Assembly: GCA_910588595.1 (NCBI GenBank)
Contig: CAJUQU010000102.1
Span: 1 to 11,909, forward strand
From: an uncultured Lachnospiraceae bacterium
GTDB lineage: Bacteria > Bacillota_A > Clostridia > Lachnospirales > Lachnospiraceae
Length of the DNA stretch: 11,909 nucleotides
Reading direction: 5' to 3'
Both the position numbers and the translations under genes were made by a program. Position 1 is the stretch's first letter. Each line of letters starts with the position of its first letter. The notes under the pieces were generated by a model that worked only from the letters and a program-made list of their open reading frames with translations, was not told the DNA's origin and ran no database searches. Shown here piece after piece: positions 1-7,234 of the stretch.

Positions 1-6
1 AGGTAT

Positions 7-3000
7 TTGTATTCAATTCAATTTACTATTAACAACACACTTTTTGACTATCACCAAAGGAAAAAATCGATACGGGAAGTGATTGGTGTAGTTATTCTTC
101 TGGCTGCAATGATCGGTCTGTTCCAGTGGTATACCACACAGAACAGCGTACAGATAGAGGAGCGCAACAAAAATTATGCGGCGGATTCAGCGCGCCAGAC
201 AATGACGCGGATCAACGAGAAGATGAACAATGCCTTGGAGCTGATCAATACATATGCGCACTTTGTCGGTGAGGGGTTGAAGGAACCTGTCATCAGCGAA
301 CAGACCCTGCAGAAGATCGAGCATAATGCCTTGTTTGACGCGGTGCTGTTCACAGATGCCGCGGGTATGAACCACACCTCTGACGGGCGAACCTCTGAGG
401 CCGATGACCGAGATTATTATAAGAATGGCATGCGCGGCGAGGACGGCATTGCCGTGATACTGGATTCCTATTTCTTTAATGAGACGATGGTAAGCTTTTA
501 TGCACCTCTGCGCTACAAAGGGGAGATCATAGGTGTGCTCAGGGGGTCCTATCTGGCGGAGGAGTATCTCAAGGATATGCTGGCGACCACTTATTTTGGC
601 GAGACGGCAGATGTGTACCTGTGTATGCCAAACGGAAGGGCGATCGCAAGCTCCAGCGGCAATATCTATGAGGAGGATCTGATCAGCAAGCTCGTGAAGG
701 ATCAGGTGATCGACAGCGGAACGGCAAGCGAGGTCAGGGGGATCTTTGAACATGGCGGGGAGGGTACTTTTGTCTGCGATTCCGGCACCAAGACCGATAA
801 TATCTGTGTCATGAATCTCCCGGACAATGATTTTGTCCTCGTGCAGACTTTCCCGAAAAATGTTACGCAGCGCATGATAAGGGATGAGAATATCGTGGGC
901 ATCCAGCTGGAAATGATGCTGATCGGATTGTTTGTCATATACATCATCATCCTTCTGGTCCGCGCGGGAAAAGAGAAGAAGATGCTGGAGAATGAAAACC
1001 GGGAGATGGGTTATATTATAAATGGTGTAACCACCCTGTTTTCACGGTTTGCCATGGTTGACTTTGCAGCGGGCACCTATCAGTATCTGGCGGGGACGAC
1101 GCCCGAGGATGGCGGGTTTGCGCTCAAAGGCGTGTACCAGGAGCTGGTGGATCATCTATGTTCGTCGCTGATAGACGAGCGTGAGCGCGAGGAGCTGGCA
1201 GAGTATCTGGATAAGGAGGCTCTCATCGAGTCGCTGTCAGACCATAATGATGCGCGTTTTGAGTGCCATGTGATACAGAACGGGCAGCCGGAGTGGGAGC
1301 ACATTAACATTATCTGCCTGGAACGAAAAGAGGGAAAGGCAGAAAAGCTTTTGATGATCAGACAGAATATCACGGAAGTGAAGGAAAAGGAGCTGCATAT
1401 CCAGGCAAAAATAGCTGTCGCAAACCGCAAGGAAAGGCAGTATCAGATTGCGATCACATCCAGTGCCATCTGTACATTTGAGTTCAATCTCACACGGGAC
1501 CGCATCGAGAAAGATATCCGGCGAGAGCTCGACGGGGAACAGGTATCGCTGCTGCAGAGGGTGGAGCTGGAGCCGCCCTGTAAGGTGTCGGAGTGGTTTG
1601 AGCGCTGGGAACAGTTTGTATTGAAGGAATCGCTGGAAGATTACAGAGCGATCGCAAGTACAGCATATCTGAACGAACATTATGAGCAGGGTGAATCGGA
1701 AGTGAGCGTGGAATACTGGTGCAGGGACCACCAGGAGCAGGAGATCTGTATCCGTCAGTCATTTCTCATGACAAGGGACGACGAGACACAGGACCTCATG
1801 GTGATGGTCGTGATGAAGGAGATCACAGAGAGTGTCAGAAAGCAGAAAGAGCAGACGCAGGCGCTGCAGGATGCACTGATGCAGGCACAGCACGCAAACA
1901 GGGCAAAGACCACATTCCTGTCCAACATGTCACATGATATCCGCACACCGATGAATGCGATCATCGGATTTGCGACGATCGCAGCAAGTCACATAGACAA
2001 CAAAGATCAAGTGAAAGACTGTCTGCAGAAAGTGCTCTCGTCGAGCAACCATCTGCTCAGCCTGATCAACGACATCCTTGACATGAGCAGGATCGAGAGC
2101 GGCAAGGTGCAGATCAAAGAGCAGGAATACAATATTTCTGAGCTGATGCACAATCTGGTCAACATCATCCAGCCGCAGGTGAAAGCAAAACAACTCGAAC
2201 TTTTTATCGATACCTTTGAGATCGTCAATGAGGATGTCATTGCGGATTCGCTGAAGATGAACCAGGTGTTCATCAACCTGCTGAGCAACGCCGTGAAATA
2301 TACACCGGCGGGAGGGACCATCACTTTCCGCATCATGCAGAAGACGACGTTCCGCCACGGATACGGAGATTATATCTTTATCATCAAGGACAACGGTATC
2401 GGCATGTCACAGGAATTTGTGGAACATATCTTTGAGCCGTTTGAGCGAGAGTCGACGGTCACGCGGTCAGGCATCCAGGGTACAGGGCTGGGCATGGCGA
2501 TCACGAGAAACATTGTCGAGATGATGAACGGCACGATCACGGTGGAGAGCGAGGTCGGAAAGGGAAGTACCTTTACCGTGGAGCTGGGCCTGAAGCTGCA
2601 GGATATTGAGAAGAATGCGGAGCAGATCAAGGAACTGCACGGACTGCGGTCGCTTGTCGTGGACGATGATTTCCATGTGTGTGACAGTGTGAGCAAGATG
2701 CTCAAAAAGATCGGGCTGCGGTCTGAGTGGACGACTTCGGGAAGGGAAGCTGCATACCGTGCCCAGATGGCATACGAGGAAGGGGACGCATACCATACAT
2801 ATATCATAGACTGGCAGATGCCGGAGCTCAGCGGCGTGGAGACAGCGAGAAAGATCCGCAGTGTCGCCGGCAGCGAGGCGCCGATCATTATCCTGACGGC
2901 ATATGATTGGTCTGACATCGAGGAGGAGGCCAAGGCGGCAGGTGTCACTGCATTCTGTGCAAAACCGCTGTTTATGTCCGATCTAAAGTCGGCACTGCTC

Positions 3001-3372
3001 GCCGCAAACAACCTGTCAGACAAGGAGGATGCGGCTGCATCATGGACCTTGGAGGATTTTGAAGGAAAGCGTGTTCTGCTTGTCGAGGATATCGAGCTGA
3101 ACCGCGAGATCGCGGAGGTGATCCTGGAGGAGGCAGGCTTTGTCGTAGAGTCGGCGCCGGATGGAACGGACGCCGTTGCGATGGTGGAAAAGTCCGAAGA
3201 ATACTACTATGATGTAGTCCTGATGGACGTACAGATGCCGATCATCGCCATGACAGCAAATGCGCTGGAGGAGGATAAGGAGGCGGCATTGAAGAACGGC
3301 ATGAATGCTCATATCTCAAAGCCGCTGGATATGGACATCTTCATATCCGTACTCAAGCAGTTTGTGAAGTGA
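7..3372 (+). CDS. Hybrid sensor histidine kinase with two receiver domains (second receiver internally deleted)
   Basis: Membrane two-component hybrid kinase: it senses a signal outside the cell, autophosphorylates on His and passes phosphate to its own receivers. Seen in order: transmembrane helix at about residues 25-42; extracytoplasmic Cache-like sensor at about 45-295; second helix at about 298-319; two PAS-like stretches (about 335-460 and 478-610); coiled coil to 635; HisKA H-box SNMSHDIRTP with His643; HATPase N-box Asn761, DNGIGM at 795-800 and GTGLGM at 825-830; receiver 1 (DDD 886-888, Asp935, Thr964, Lys986); receiver 2 (Glu-Asp 1027-1028, Asp1074, Thr1083, Lys1105). Receiver 2 is abnormal: Asp to Thr is 9 residues against 29 in receiver 1, so helix 3 and its flanks are missing with the frame kept. 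No HPt domain is present at the C-terminus. The reading frame is open to base 1 and the first possible start is a TTG, so the true start may lie upstream. The signal and downstream targets are unknown. Confidence 0.9.
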   Translation: MYSIQFTINNTLFDYHQRKKSIREVIGVVILLAAMIGLFQWYTTQNSVQIEERNKNYAADSARQTMTRINEKMNNALELINTYAHFVGEGLKEPVISEQTLQKIEHNALFDAVLFTDAAGMNHTSDGRTSEADDRDYYKNGMRGEDGIAVILDSYFFNETMVSFYAPLRYKGEIIGVLRGSYLAEEYLKDMLATTYFGETADVYLCMPNGRAIASSSGNIYEEDLISKLVKDQVIDSGTASEVRGIFEHGGEGTFVCDSGTKTDNICVMNLPDNDFVLVQTFPKNVTQRMIRDENIVGIQLEMMLIGLFVIYIIILLVRAGKEKKMLENENREMGYIINGVTTLFSRFAMVDFAAGTYQYLAGTTPEDGGFALKGVYQELVDHLCSSLIDEREREELAEYLDKEALIESLSDHNDARFECHVIQNGQPEWEHINIICLERKEGKAEKLLMIRQNITEVKEKELHIQAKIAVANRKERQYQIAITSSAICTFEFNLTRDRIEKDIRRELDGEQVSLLQRVELEPPCKVSEWFERWEQFVLKESLEDYRAIASTAYLNEHYEQGESEVSVEYWCRDHQEQEICIRQSFLMTRDDETQDLMVMVVMKEITESVRKQKEQTQALQDALMQAQHANRAKTTFLSNMSHDIRTPMNAIIGFATIAASHIDNKDQVKDCLQKVLSSSNHLLSLINDILDMSRIESGKVQIKEQEYNISELMHNLVNIIQPQVKAKQLELFIDTFEIVNEDVIADSLKMNQVFINLLSNAVKYTPAGGTITFRIMQKTTFRHGYGDYIFIIKDNGIGMSQEFVEHIFEPFERESTVTRSGIQGTGLGMAITRNIVEMMNGTITVESEVGKGSTFTVELGLKLQDIEKNAEQIKELHGLRSLVVDDDFHVCDSVSKMLKKIGLRSEWTTSGREAAYRAQMAYEEGDAYHTYIIDWQMPELSGVETARKIRSVAGSEAPIIILTAYDWSDIEEEAKAAGVTAFCAKPLFMSDLKSALLAANNLSDKEDAAASWTLEDFEGKRVLLVEDIELNREIAEVILEEAGFVVESAPDGTDAVAMVEKSEEYYYDVVLMDVQMPIIAMTANALEEDKEAALKNGMNAHISKPLDMDIFISVLKQFVK
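3160..3369 (+). other. Shortened second receiver domain (about 20-25 residues missing)
   Basis: The sequence runs from the phospho-acceptor strand (VVLMDVQMP) directly into the beta-4 strand (IIAMTAN). In this family of hybrid kinases one expects after DVQMP a further stretch beginning about VMDGYEAT..IR and ending at IP before IIAMTAN. The junction lies near 3236-3246. Receiver 1 of the same protein has CCGATCATT just before its beta-4 strand (2881-2889), so an ancestral receiver 2 could have carried CCGATCAT at both ends of the lost piece. That makes a slip or recombination deletion plausible. The acidic pocket, Thr and Lys remain, but the fold should be damaged. Confidence 0.8.
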
Positions 3373-3442
3373 CCGCCTTGTGGCTGTTGTGATGAGTGGA
3401 CGGATCTGCCTGAGTTTTACACAATTGTGAGGTGACGTTTAT

Positions 3443-4630
3443 ATGGAAAAGCAGATGATACTTGCAGATAAAAAGAATGCGTTGCGGATTGCAGTTGGAT
3501 TGACGATGGCTATGATGTTTCTGGCGACATCTGTAGTATTCCAGGGAAAGGAACAGATGGATCCCGCACTAGAAGAGAGTCAGATGAGTGTTGTGGATGA
3601 GGAGGAGATCCTGCATGCCATGTCTTTGAGACAGAAAGTATATCAGATGTTTATTGTGACACCAGAGGTACTGACAGATGGAGCCAATGTCACAAAAGCA
3701 GATGAAACGATGCGGGCTAAGTTCGAGGAGTGTCCTGTCGGCGGAGTTGTCTATTTCTCGAAGAATCTGATCGACACCGCACAGACAAAGCAAATGCTGC
3801 TCTATACGCAGGAGGCAGCAGTAGATATTGTGGGGATCCCGCTTTTTCAGTGTGTGGATGAGGAGGGGGGAAAGGTCGCGCGGATCGGAAACAACAAAGG
3901 TTTCAATGTGCCGAAGATCAAACCGATGGGAACGATAAAGTCAGAACAAGGCGCATATAAGGCGGGAAGCAAGATCGGTGCGTACTTGAAAGAACTGGGA
4001 TTTAATGTAGACTTTGCGCCGGACGCGGATGTATTGACCAATGAGAACAATACTGTGATCGGGGATCGTTCATTTGGGAAAGATGCCGAGACAGTACTAT
4101 GCTATGCCAGCGCGTACTCCGACGGACTCCACGACAGTGGGATCATGAGCACATTTAAACATTTTCCGGGGCACGGTGCCACAGAGGCTGATACACATAA
4201 AGGCTTTGCATACACAGACAAGAGTTATGAGGAACTGCAAATGGCGGAACTGGTTCCATTTGCAGGTGCCAGCGAAGCAGAGATCGATTTTATTATGATT
4301 TCTCATATATCCGTGCCCAATGTCACAGGAGACGATACGCCTTGTTCGCTTTCCCGCAAAATGGTAACAGAGATCCTGCGCGGGGATCTGGGATACGATG
4401 GTATCATTGTGACAGACGCCATGAATATGGGGGCGATCGTCGAGCAGTATACAAGCGGCGAAGCAGCAGTAGCCGCGATCAATGCAGGTGTTGACATGAT
4501 ACTGATGCCCCAGGATTTTCATCAGGCAGCAGAGGATGTGCTCTCTGCCATCGATCGTGGTGAGATCAGCGAGGAGCGTATTGATGAATCCGTGAGGCGG
4601 ATTTTGAATGTCAAGCTGAGAATATATTAA
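3443..4630 (+). CDS. Family 3 glycoside hydrolase, NagZ-like beta-N-acetylhexosaminidase, membrane-anchored
   Basis: Predicted to remove terminal beta-N-acetylglucosamine from peptidoglycan fragments or other beta-hexosaminides. A single GH3 TIM-barrel is seen over about residues 50-395, the usual NagZ-like size without the second GH3 domain. Motifs: VDEEGGKVARI around 138-148 (NagZ-type D-x-EGG-x-V-x-R); the KHFPGHG loop at 239-245 followed by Asp250 and His252, the family's Asp-His acid/base dyad; and the nucleophile Asp325 in VTDAMNMG. A charged N-terminus followed by a hydrophobic stretch at about 14-35 suggests a signal anchor, placing the enzyme outside the membrane. The start is an ATG preceded by GAGGTGA at 3429-3435. 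It lies 70 bases after the kinase on the same strand with no terminator between, so cotranscription is possible. It converges on a flagellin gene. Wall turnover or wall passage of flagella are possible roles, but this is only inference. Confidence 0.88.
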   Translation: MEKQMILADKKNALRIAVGLTMAMMFLATSVVFQGKEQMDPALEESQMSVVDEEEILHAMSLRQKVYQMFIVTPEVLTDGANVTKADETMRAKFEECPVGGVVYFSKNLIDTAQTKQMLLYTQEAAVDIVGIPLFQCVDEEGGKVARIGNNKGFNVPKIKPMGTIKSEQGAYKAGSKIGAYLKELGFNVDFAPDADVLTNENNTVIGDRSFGKDAETVLCYASAYSDGLHDSGIMSTFKHFPGHGATEADTHKGFAYTDKSYEELQMAELVPFAGASEAEIDFIMISHISVPNVTGDDTPCSLSRKMVTEILRGDLGYDGIIVTDAMNMGAIVEQYTSGEAAVAAINAGVDMILMPQDFHQAAEDVLSAIDRGEISEERIDESVRRILNVKLRIY

Positions 4631-4658
4631 ATCGGTACCTATCATTTCATATATATAG

Positions 4659-4689
4659 AAAACTGCCGTGTGCTGCACGGCAGTTTTTT
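4659..4689. terminator. Bidirectional intrinsic terminator between convergent genes
   Basis: Perfect 12-bp stem AAAACTGCCGTG / CACGGCAGTTTT with a 5-nt loop (TGCTG), followed by T6 on the plus strand. On the minus strand the arm gives TTTT after the stem. It lies between the hydrolase (ends 4630) and the minus-strand flagellin (stop at 4705), so it probably serves both. Confidence 0.9.
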
Positions 4690-4704
4690 GCGCGCAAAAG
4701 CGCA

Positions 4705-6915
4705 TCAGTTCAGCAGATTCATGATACCCTGATTTCTCTGGTTTGACTGTGCCAGCATGGATTGCCCCGCCTGCCCCAGGATATGCAGTTTGGAGTAATT
4801 GACCATTTCCACAGCCATATCGGTATCACGGATCTTGGATTCCGCATGCTGTGCATTTTCGGATGAATTGTTGTCGATATTGTAGGCGCGTTCCATGCGG
4901 TTCTGGTAGGAGCCGAACATGGAGCGCTGTGCGCTTATGATCTCAAGCGCACCGGCAATCTCGTCGATCGCGTCAAGCGCGCTGTTCTGGGTCAGGACGT
5001 TGGTGTCCGCCAGACCGATGGTCTTGAGGCGCAGACATTCATAATTCAGAGAGATCTTGTCGGTCGTCTCGTCGCCGCTGTGTATGCTGAGGTCGATGTC
5101 GACGAGCCTGTCTTCCGGCAGATAGTCGTTTTTGAGCATGGTCGAAGTGTTGTAACCTGAGCTTTGCACGGTGCCGTTTGTCTTGTTATTGTTAGTGAAA
5201 TCAAGGTCAAAGAGTGTGTTGTCATTGAAAGCGGCGTTGAGCTTGTCCAGTATGGATTGTTCCGTGTCCGTTGCCGTGACGTCAAAAGCCAGTGTGAAAG
5301 TGCCCACCTTGTCTGAGATCAGGTCATTGCCGGCAGCGTCTTTGCCGTATATGTACGGGGTGTCCGCGGTAATGTCAAACGTGATGTATACATGTCCGCC
5401 GGCATCCGTTGCGCCGCTGTTTCCCGTCGGTGATCCGTTCTGGATCGATTTGGACAAAAGCCCTTTGCTCCCGGTCAGAGTGTGCATGACATCCCCCAAT
5501 GTACCGGTTCCGCTGTTCATATGTTTGGTTGTGATATACCAGTGCTTCTCCGTGGGATTCGGCCAGGGGGAAGTGGAATAATCAAGTTCCCAGAATACAT
5601 TTTCATCGTTCGCATCCCGCCCTGACCGGATAACGTCTGCCTCGGTCGCCGTTATGGGGGTAACATTCGGCGTGAGGGTGACATCGGTGTCATTTGAATA
5701 GTACGAACACTGTGAGGGTTTTGCGGTCAGTTTGCCGAGTCCTGCGGCTTGAAATGCAAATTCCCATCCGTCGGTGGAATTTCTTGCGGTTGACAGATTG
5801 GCGCCTTTGTTCGGTATCTTTGTGAGATTGCCGCCGGAAGCGTTTTTGACAGGCTCGATAAACGAGTCGGAAGGATTTTCGAAATCGTATCCGCTGACGC
5901 CCTTGTCTTTGGCAAGCACGGAATCCGCATACGCCGCCGCATAGACAAAGGACTGGGAGTAAAGCCGGAGACCGGAGCCGGAAAGTGTGTTGCCCTCATC
6001 CTGGAATTTGGTAGAGGAATTGAGGCGCTGGGACATCGTAGTGCCGTTGATCGCGGCGGCGATCTGATCGTTTGTTGCGCCTGCCGTCACGTTCAATGCC
6101 ACGGAAAAATCGAATTTGGCATCGCCATTTGCGTCGACCAGCTGTTTCGCGGGATCCGTGATCGCATTTCCGGCGCTGTCCTTGTTTTCAAAATAATCAC
6201 CGACGTCAAATTTGAAACCGTTATCCCGCAGCTCATTCCAGGTGATCGTTTTTGTCCTGTAGGAGGTGCCGTTAAACGCCGACCATGACAGGTTTATGCC
6301 ATCGTCGTCGGCATGGATCGTATAATAGCTGTAGCTGTTGTCAAATGTATGGTAATCTGTCCAGGGATCCCTGTATGGCGTGCTCGCGGGGAGCAGTCCG
6401 AATGTATCATTGTTGATCTGCAATGTCTGCGAACCGGGTGTGGCGATGGTAGTTGACTGTACTTTGACCTGTCCGACCACATTTTTGTCGATCGTGACCG
6501 TCTCTTCCCAGATCTTCTTCTCATTGAAAGCGGTTGTCTGAAACACGCGCTCCATTTCTGTTTTCAGCGCCTGTACCTCGTCGTTGATATGCTGTCTGTC
6601 CGTGGGAGAGTTTGTGCCATTTGCCGCCTGCACTGCCAGCTCGTTGATGCGCTGCAGCATGTCATGGACTTCGCTCAGGGCACCGTCCGCCACCTGTGCA
6701 TAGCTGATGCCGTCTTCTATATTTAAGGCGCCCCTGTCAAGGCCGCGGATCTGTTTCCGAATTTTCTCGGATATGGACAAGCCCGCCGCGTTGTCGGCAC
6801 TGCGGTTGATCTTGTATCCGGAAGACAGCTTATCCGTGCTCGACGCCTGTAGACCCGAGATGATCCCCAACTGTCTGCTCGAGTTAGCTGCAGCTGCATT
6901 ATGCTGTATCACCAT
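4705..6915 (-). CDS. Flagellin FlaX1 (736 aa, large variable domain)
   Basis: Flagellar filament subunit, exported by the flagellar type III apparatus and polymerised outside the cell. The N-terminal D0/D1 region (about residues 1-140; MVIQHN, KLSSGYKINRSADNAAGLSISEK, MLQRINELAVQAANGTNS) and C-terminal D1/D0 region (about 645-736; SAQRSMFGSYQNRME, ESKIRDTDMAVEMV, QAGQSMLAQSNQ) are typical. The roughly 500-residue middle is the surface-exposed variable domain, rich in Asn, Thr, Asp and aromatic residues, with a calcium-loop-like piece (DANGDAKFDF). The start is the ATG at 6915, set by AAGGAGG 8 bases upstream; the frame stays open a further 44 codons upstream but that extension lacks flagellin homology. 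The ends differ from the other two flagellins (AAAANSSRQLG in place of the AMNANRMLG type; NLLN terminus), so this is a separate subclade rather than a recent copy. No protease motif (HExxH) is seen in the middle. It is divergent from FlaX2. Confidence 0.95.
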   Translation of the reverse strand: MVIQHNAAAANSSRQLGIISGLQASSTDKLSSGYKINRSADNAAGLSISEKIRKQIRGLDRGALNIEDGISYAQVADGALSEVHDMLQRINELAVQAANGTNSPTDRQHINDEVQALKTEMERVFQTTAFNEKKIWEETVTIDKNVVGQVKVQSTTIATPGSQTLQINNDTFGLLPASTPYRDPWTDYHTFDNSYSYYTIHADDDGINLSWSAFNGTSYRTKTITWNELRDNGFKFDVGDYFENKDSAGNAITDPAKQLVDANGDAKFDFSVALNVTAGATNDQIAAAINGTTMSQRLNSSTKFQDEGNTLSGSGLRLYSQSFVYAAAYADSVLAKDKGVSGYDFENPSDSFIEPVKNASGGNLTKIPNKGANLSTARNSTDGWEFAFQAAGLGKLTAKPSQCSYYSNDTDVTLTPNVTPITATEADVIRSGRDANDENVFWELDYSTSPWPNPTEKHWYITTKHMNSGTGTLGDVMHTLTGSKGLLSKSIQNGSPTGNSGATDAGGHVYITFDITADTPYIYGKDAAGNDLISDKVGTFTLAFDVTATDTEQSILDKLNAAFNDNTLFDLDFTNNNKTNGTVQSSGYNTSTMLKNDYLPEDRLVDIDLSIHSGDETTDKISLNYECLRLKTIGLADTNVLTQNSALDAIDEIAGALEIISAQRSMFGSYQNRMERAYNIDNNSSENAQHAESKIRDTDMAVEMVNYSKLHILGQAGQSMLAQSNQRNQGIMNLLN

Positions 6916-6923
6916 GTTGTGTT

Positions 6924-6930
6924 CCTCCTT
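6924..6930 (-). promoter_or_regulatory. Ribosome binding site of FlaX1
   Basis: AAGGAGG on the minus strand, 8 bases before the ATG at 6915. It decides against the longer reading frame that begins at 7047. Confidence 0.9.
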
Positions 6931-6974
6931 CAGATATGTTGAAAAATTTGATATAGTATAATGTTTTACAGATA

Positions 6975-6982
6975 ATATCGGC
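6975..6982 (-). promoter_or_regulatory. Candidate sigma-28 -10 box of FlaX1
   Basis: On the minus strand this reads GCCGATAT, close to the sigma-28/sigma-D -10 consensus (GCCGATAA or CCGATAT). At the expected 15-base distance the -35 position reads TTAT rather than TAAA, a poor match, and a TAAA occurs only 24 bases upstream. If used, the leader would be about 50 bases. Confidence 0.5.
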
Positions 6983-7061
6983 ACAAATCTTGAAAAAATA
7001 AAGAAATTTACAGAAAATTTTTTAAATTGTACGAAAAATGGAAACAATTTTGAAAAATATA

Positions 7062-7090
7062 TTGACAGTTTTTGAAAAAAAAAGTAGCAT
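7062..7090 (+). promoter_or_regulatory. Candidate sigma-A promoter of FlaX2
   Basis: A perfect TTGACA (7062-7067), a 17-base spacer and TAGCAT (7085-7090, 4 of 6 with TATAAT) lie in an A-rich region upstream of FlaX2. No convincing sigma-28 match (TAAA-N15/16-CCGATA) is visible in this gap. Transcription from here would give a leader of about 140 bases. Confidence 0.55.
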
Positions 7091-7113
7091 AAAAAAAGAA
7101 TACGAAAGATAAC

Positions 7114-7145
7114 TCATGTCTGCAGTCATTGTGCAGCGGACATGA
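7114..7145 (+). promoter_or_regulatory. Bulged leader hairpin upstream of FlaX2
   Basis: An 11-bp stem with 7114-7124 pairing to 7132-7135 plus 7139-7145, a 3-base bulge (GCG) and a 7-base loop (GTCATTG). It would sit near the 5' end of the FlaX2 transcript if the sigma-A-like promoter is used. No T tract follows, so it is not a terminator. A stability or binding element is an inference. Confidence 0.5.
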
Positions 7146-7173
7146 TCCGGTTTGCGAGGGGAAACTATTTTTG

Positions 7174-7192
7174 ATGGACTCCCGGAGTCTAT
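7174..7192 (+). promoter_or_regulatory. Second leader hairpin upstream of FlaX2
   Basis: An 8-bp stem ATGGACTC / GAGTCTAT (one G-U pair) with a 3-base loop, 28 bases before the Shine-Dalgarno. A weakly T-rich stretch follows (ATTTTTCT after an 8-base gap), so premature termination is possible but not convincing. Confidence 0.4.
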
Positions 7193-7220
7193 CTTAGATT
7201 TTTCTACAGTTCCTTACACA

Positions 7221-7227
7221 AGGAGGG
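7221..7227 (+). promoter_or_regulatory. Ribosome binding site that sets the FlaX2 start
   Basis: AGGAGGG ends only 1 base before an upstream ATG (7229) but 7 bases before the next in-frame ATG (7235). The second spacing is normal, so translation should start at 7235 and give MVVQHN, the family N-terminus. Confidence 0.85.
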
Positions 7228-7234
7228 TATGGAT

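Noticed and set aside
2370..3023. Minus-strand open frame (217 codons) inside the kinase
   Set aside because: Ser-rich translation, no Shine-Dalgarno, wholly inside the conserved HATPase and receiver 1 coding region.
3420..3429. Palindrome CACAATTGTG before the hydrolase
   Set aside because: Only 10 bp, AT-centred and next to the Shine-Dalgarno; too short to claim an operator.
6916..7047. Longer start of FlaX1
   Set aside because: The added 44 residues read through AT-rich promoter DNA and the Shine-Dalgarno; all family members start at MVxQHN.
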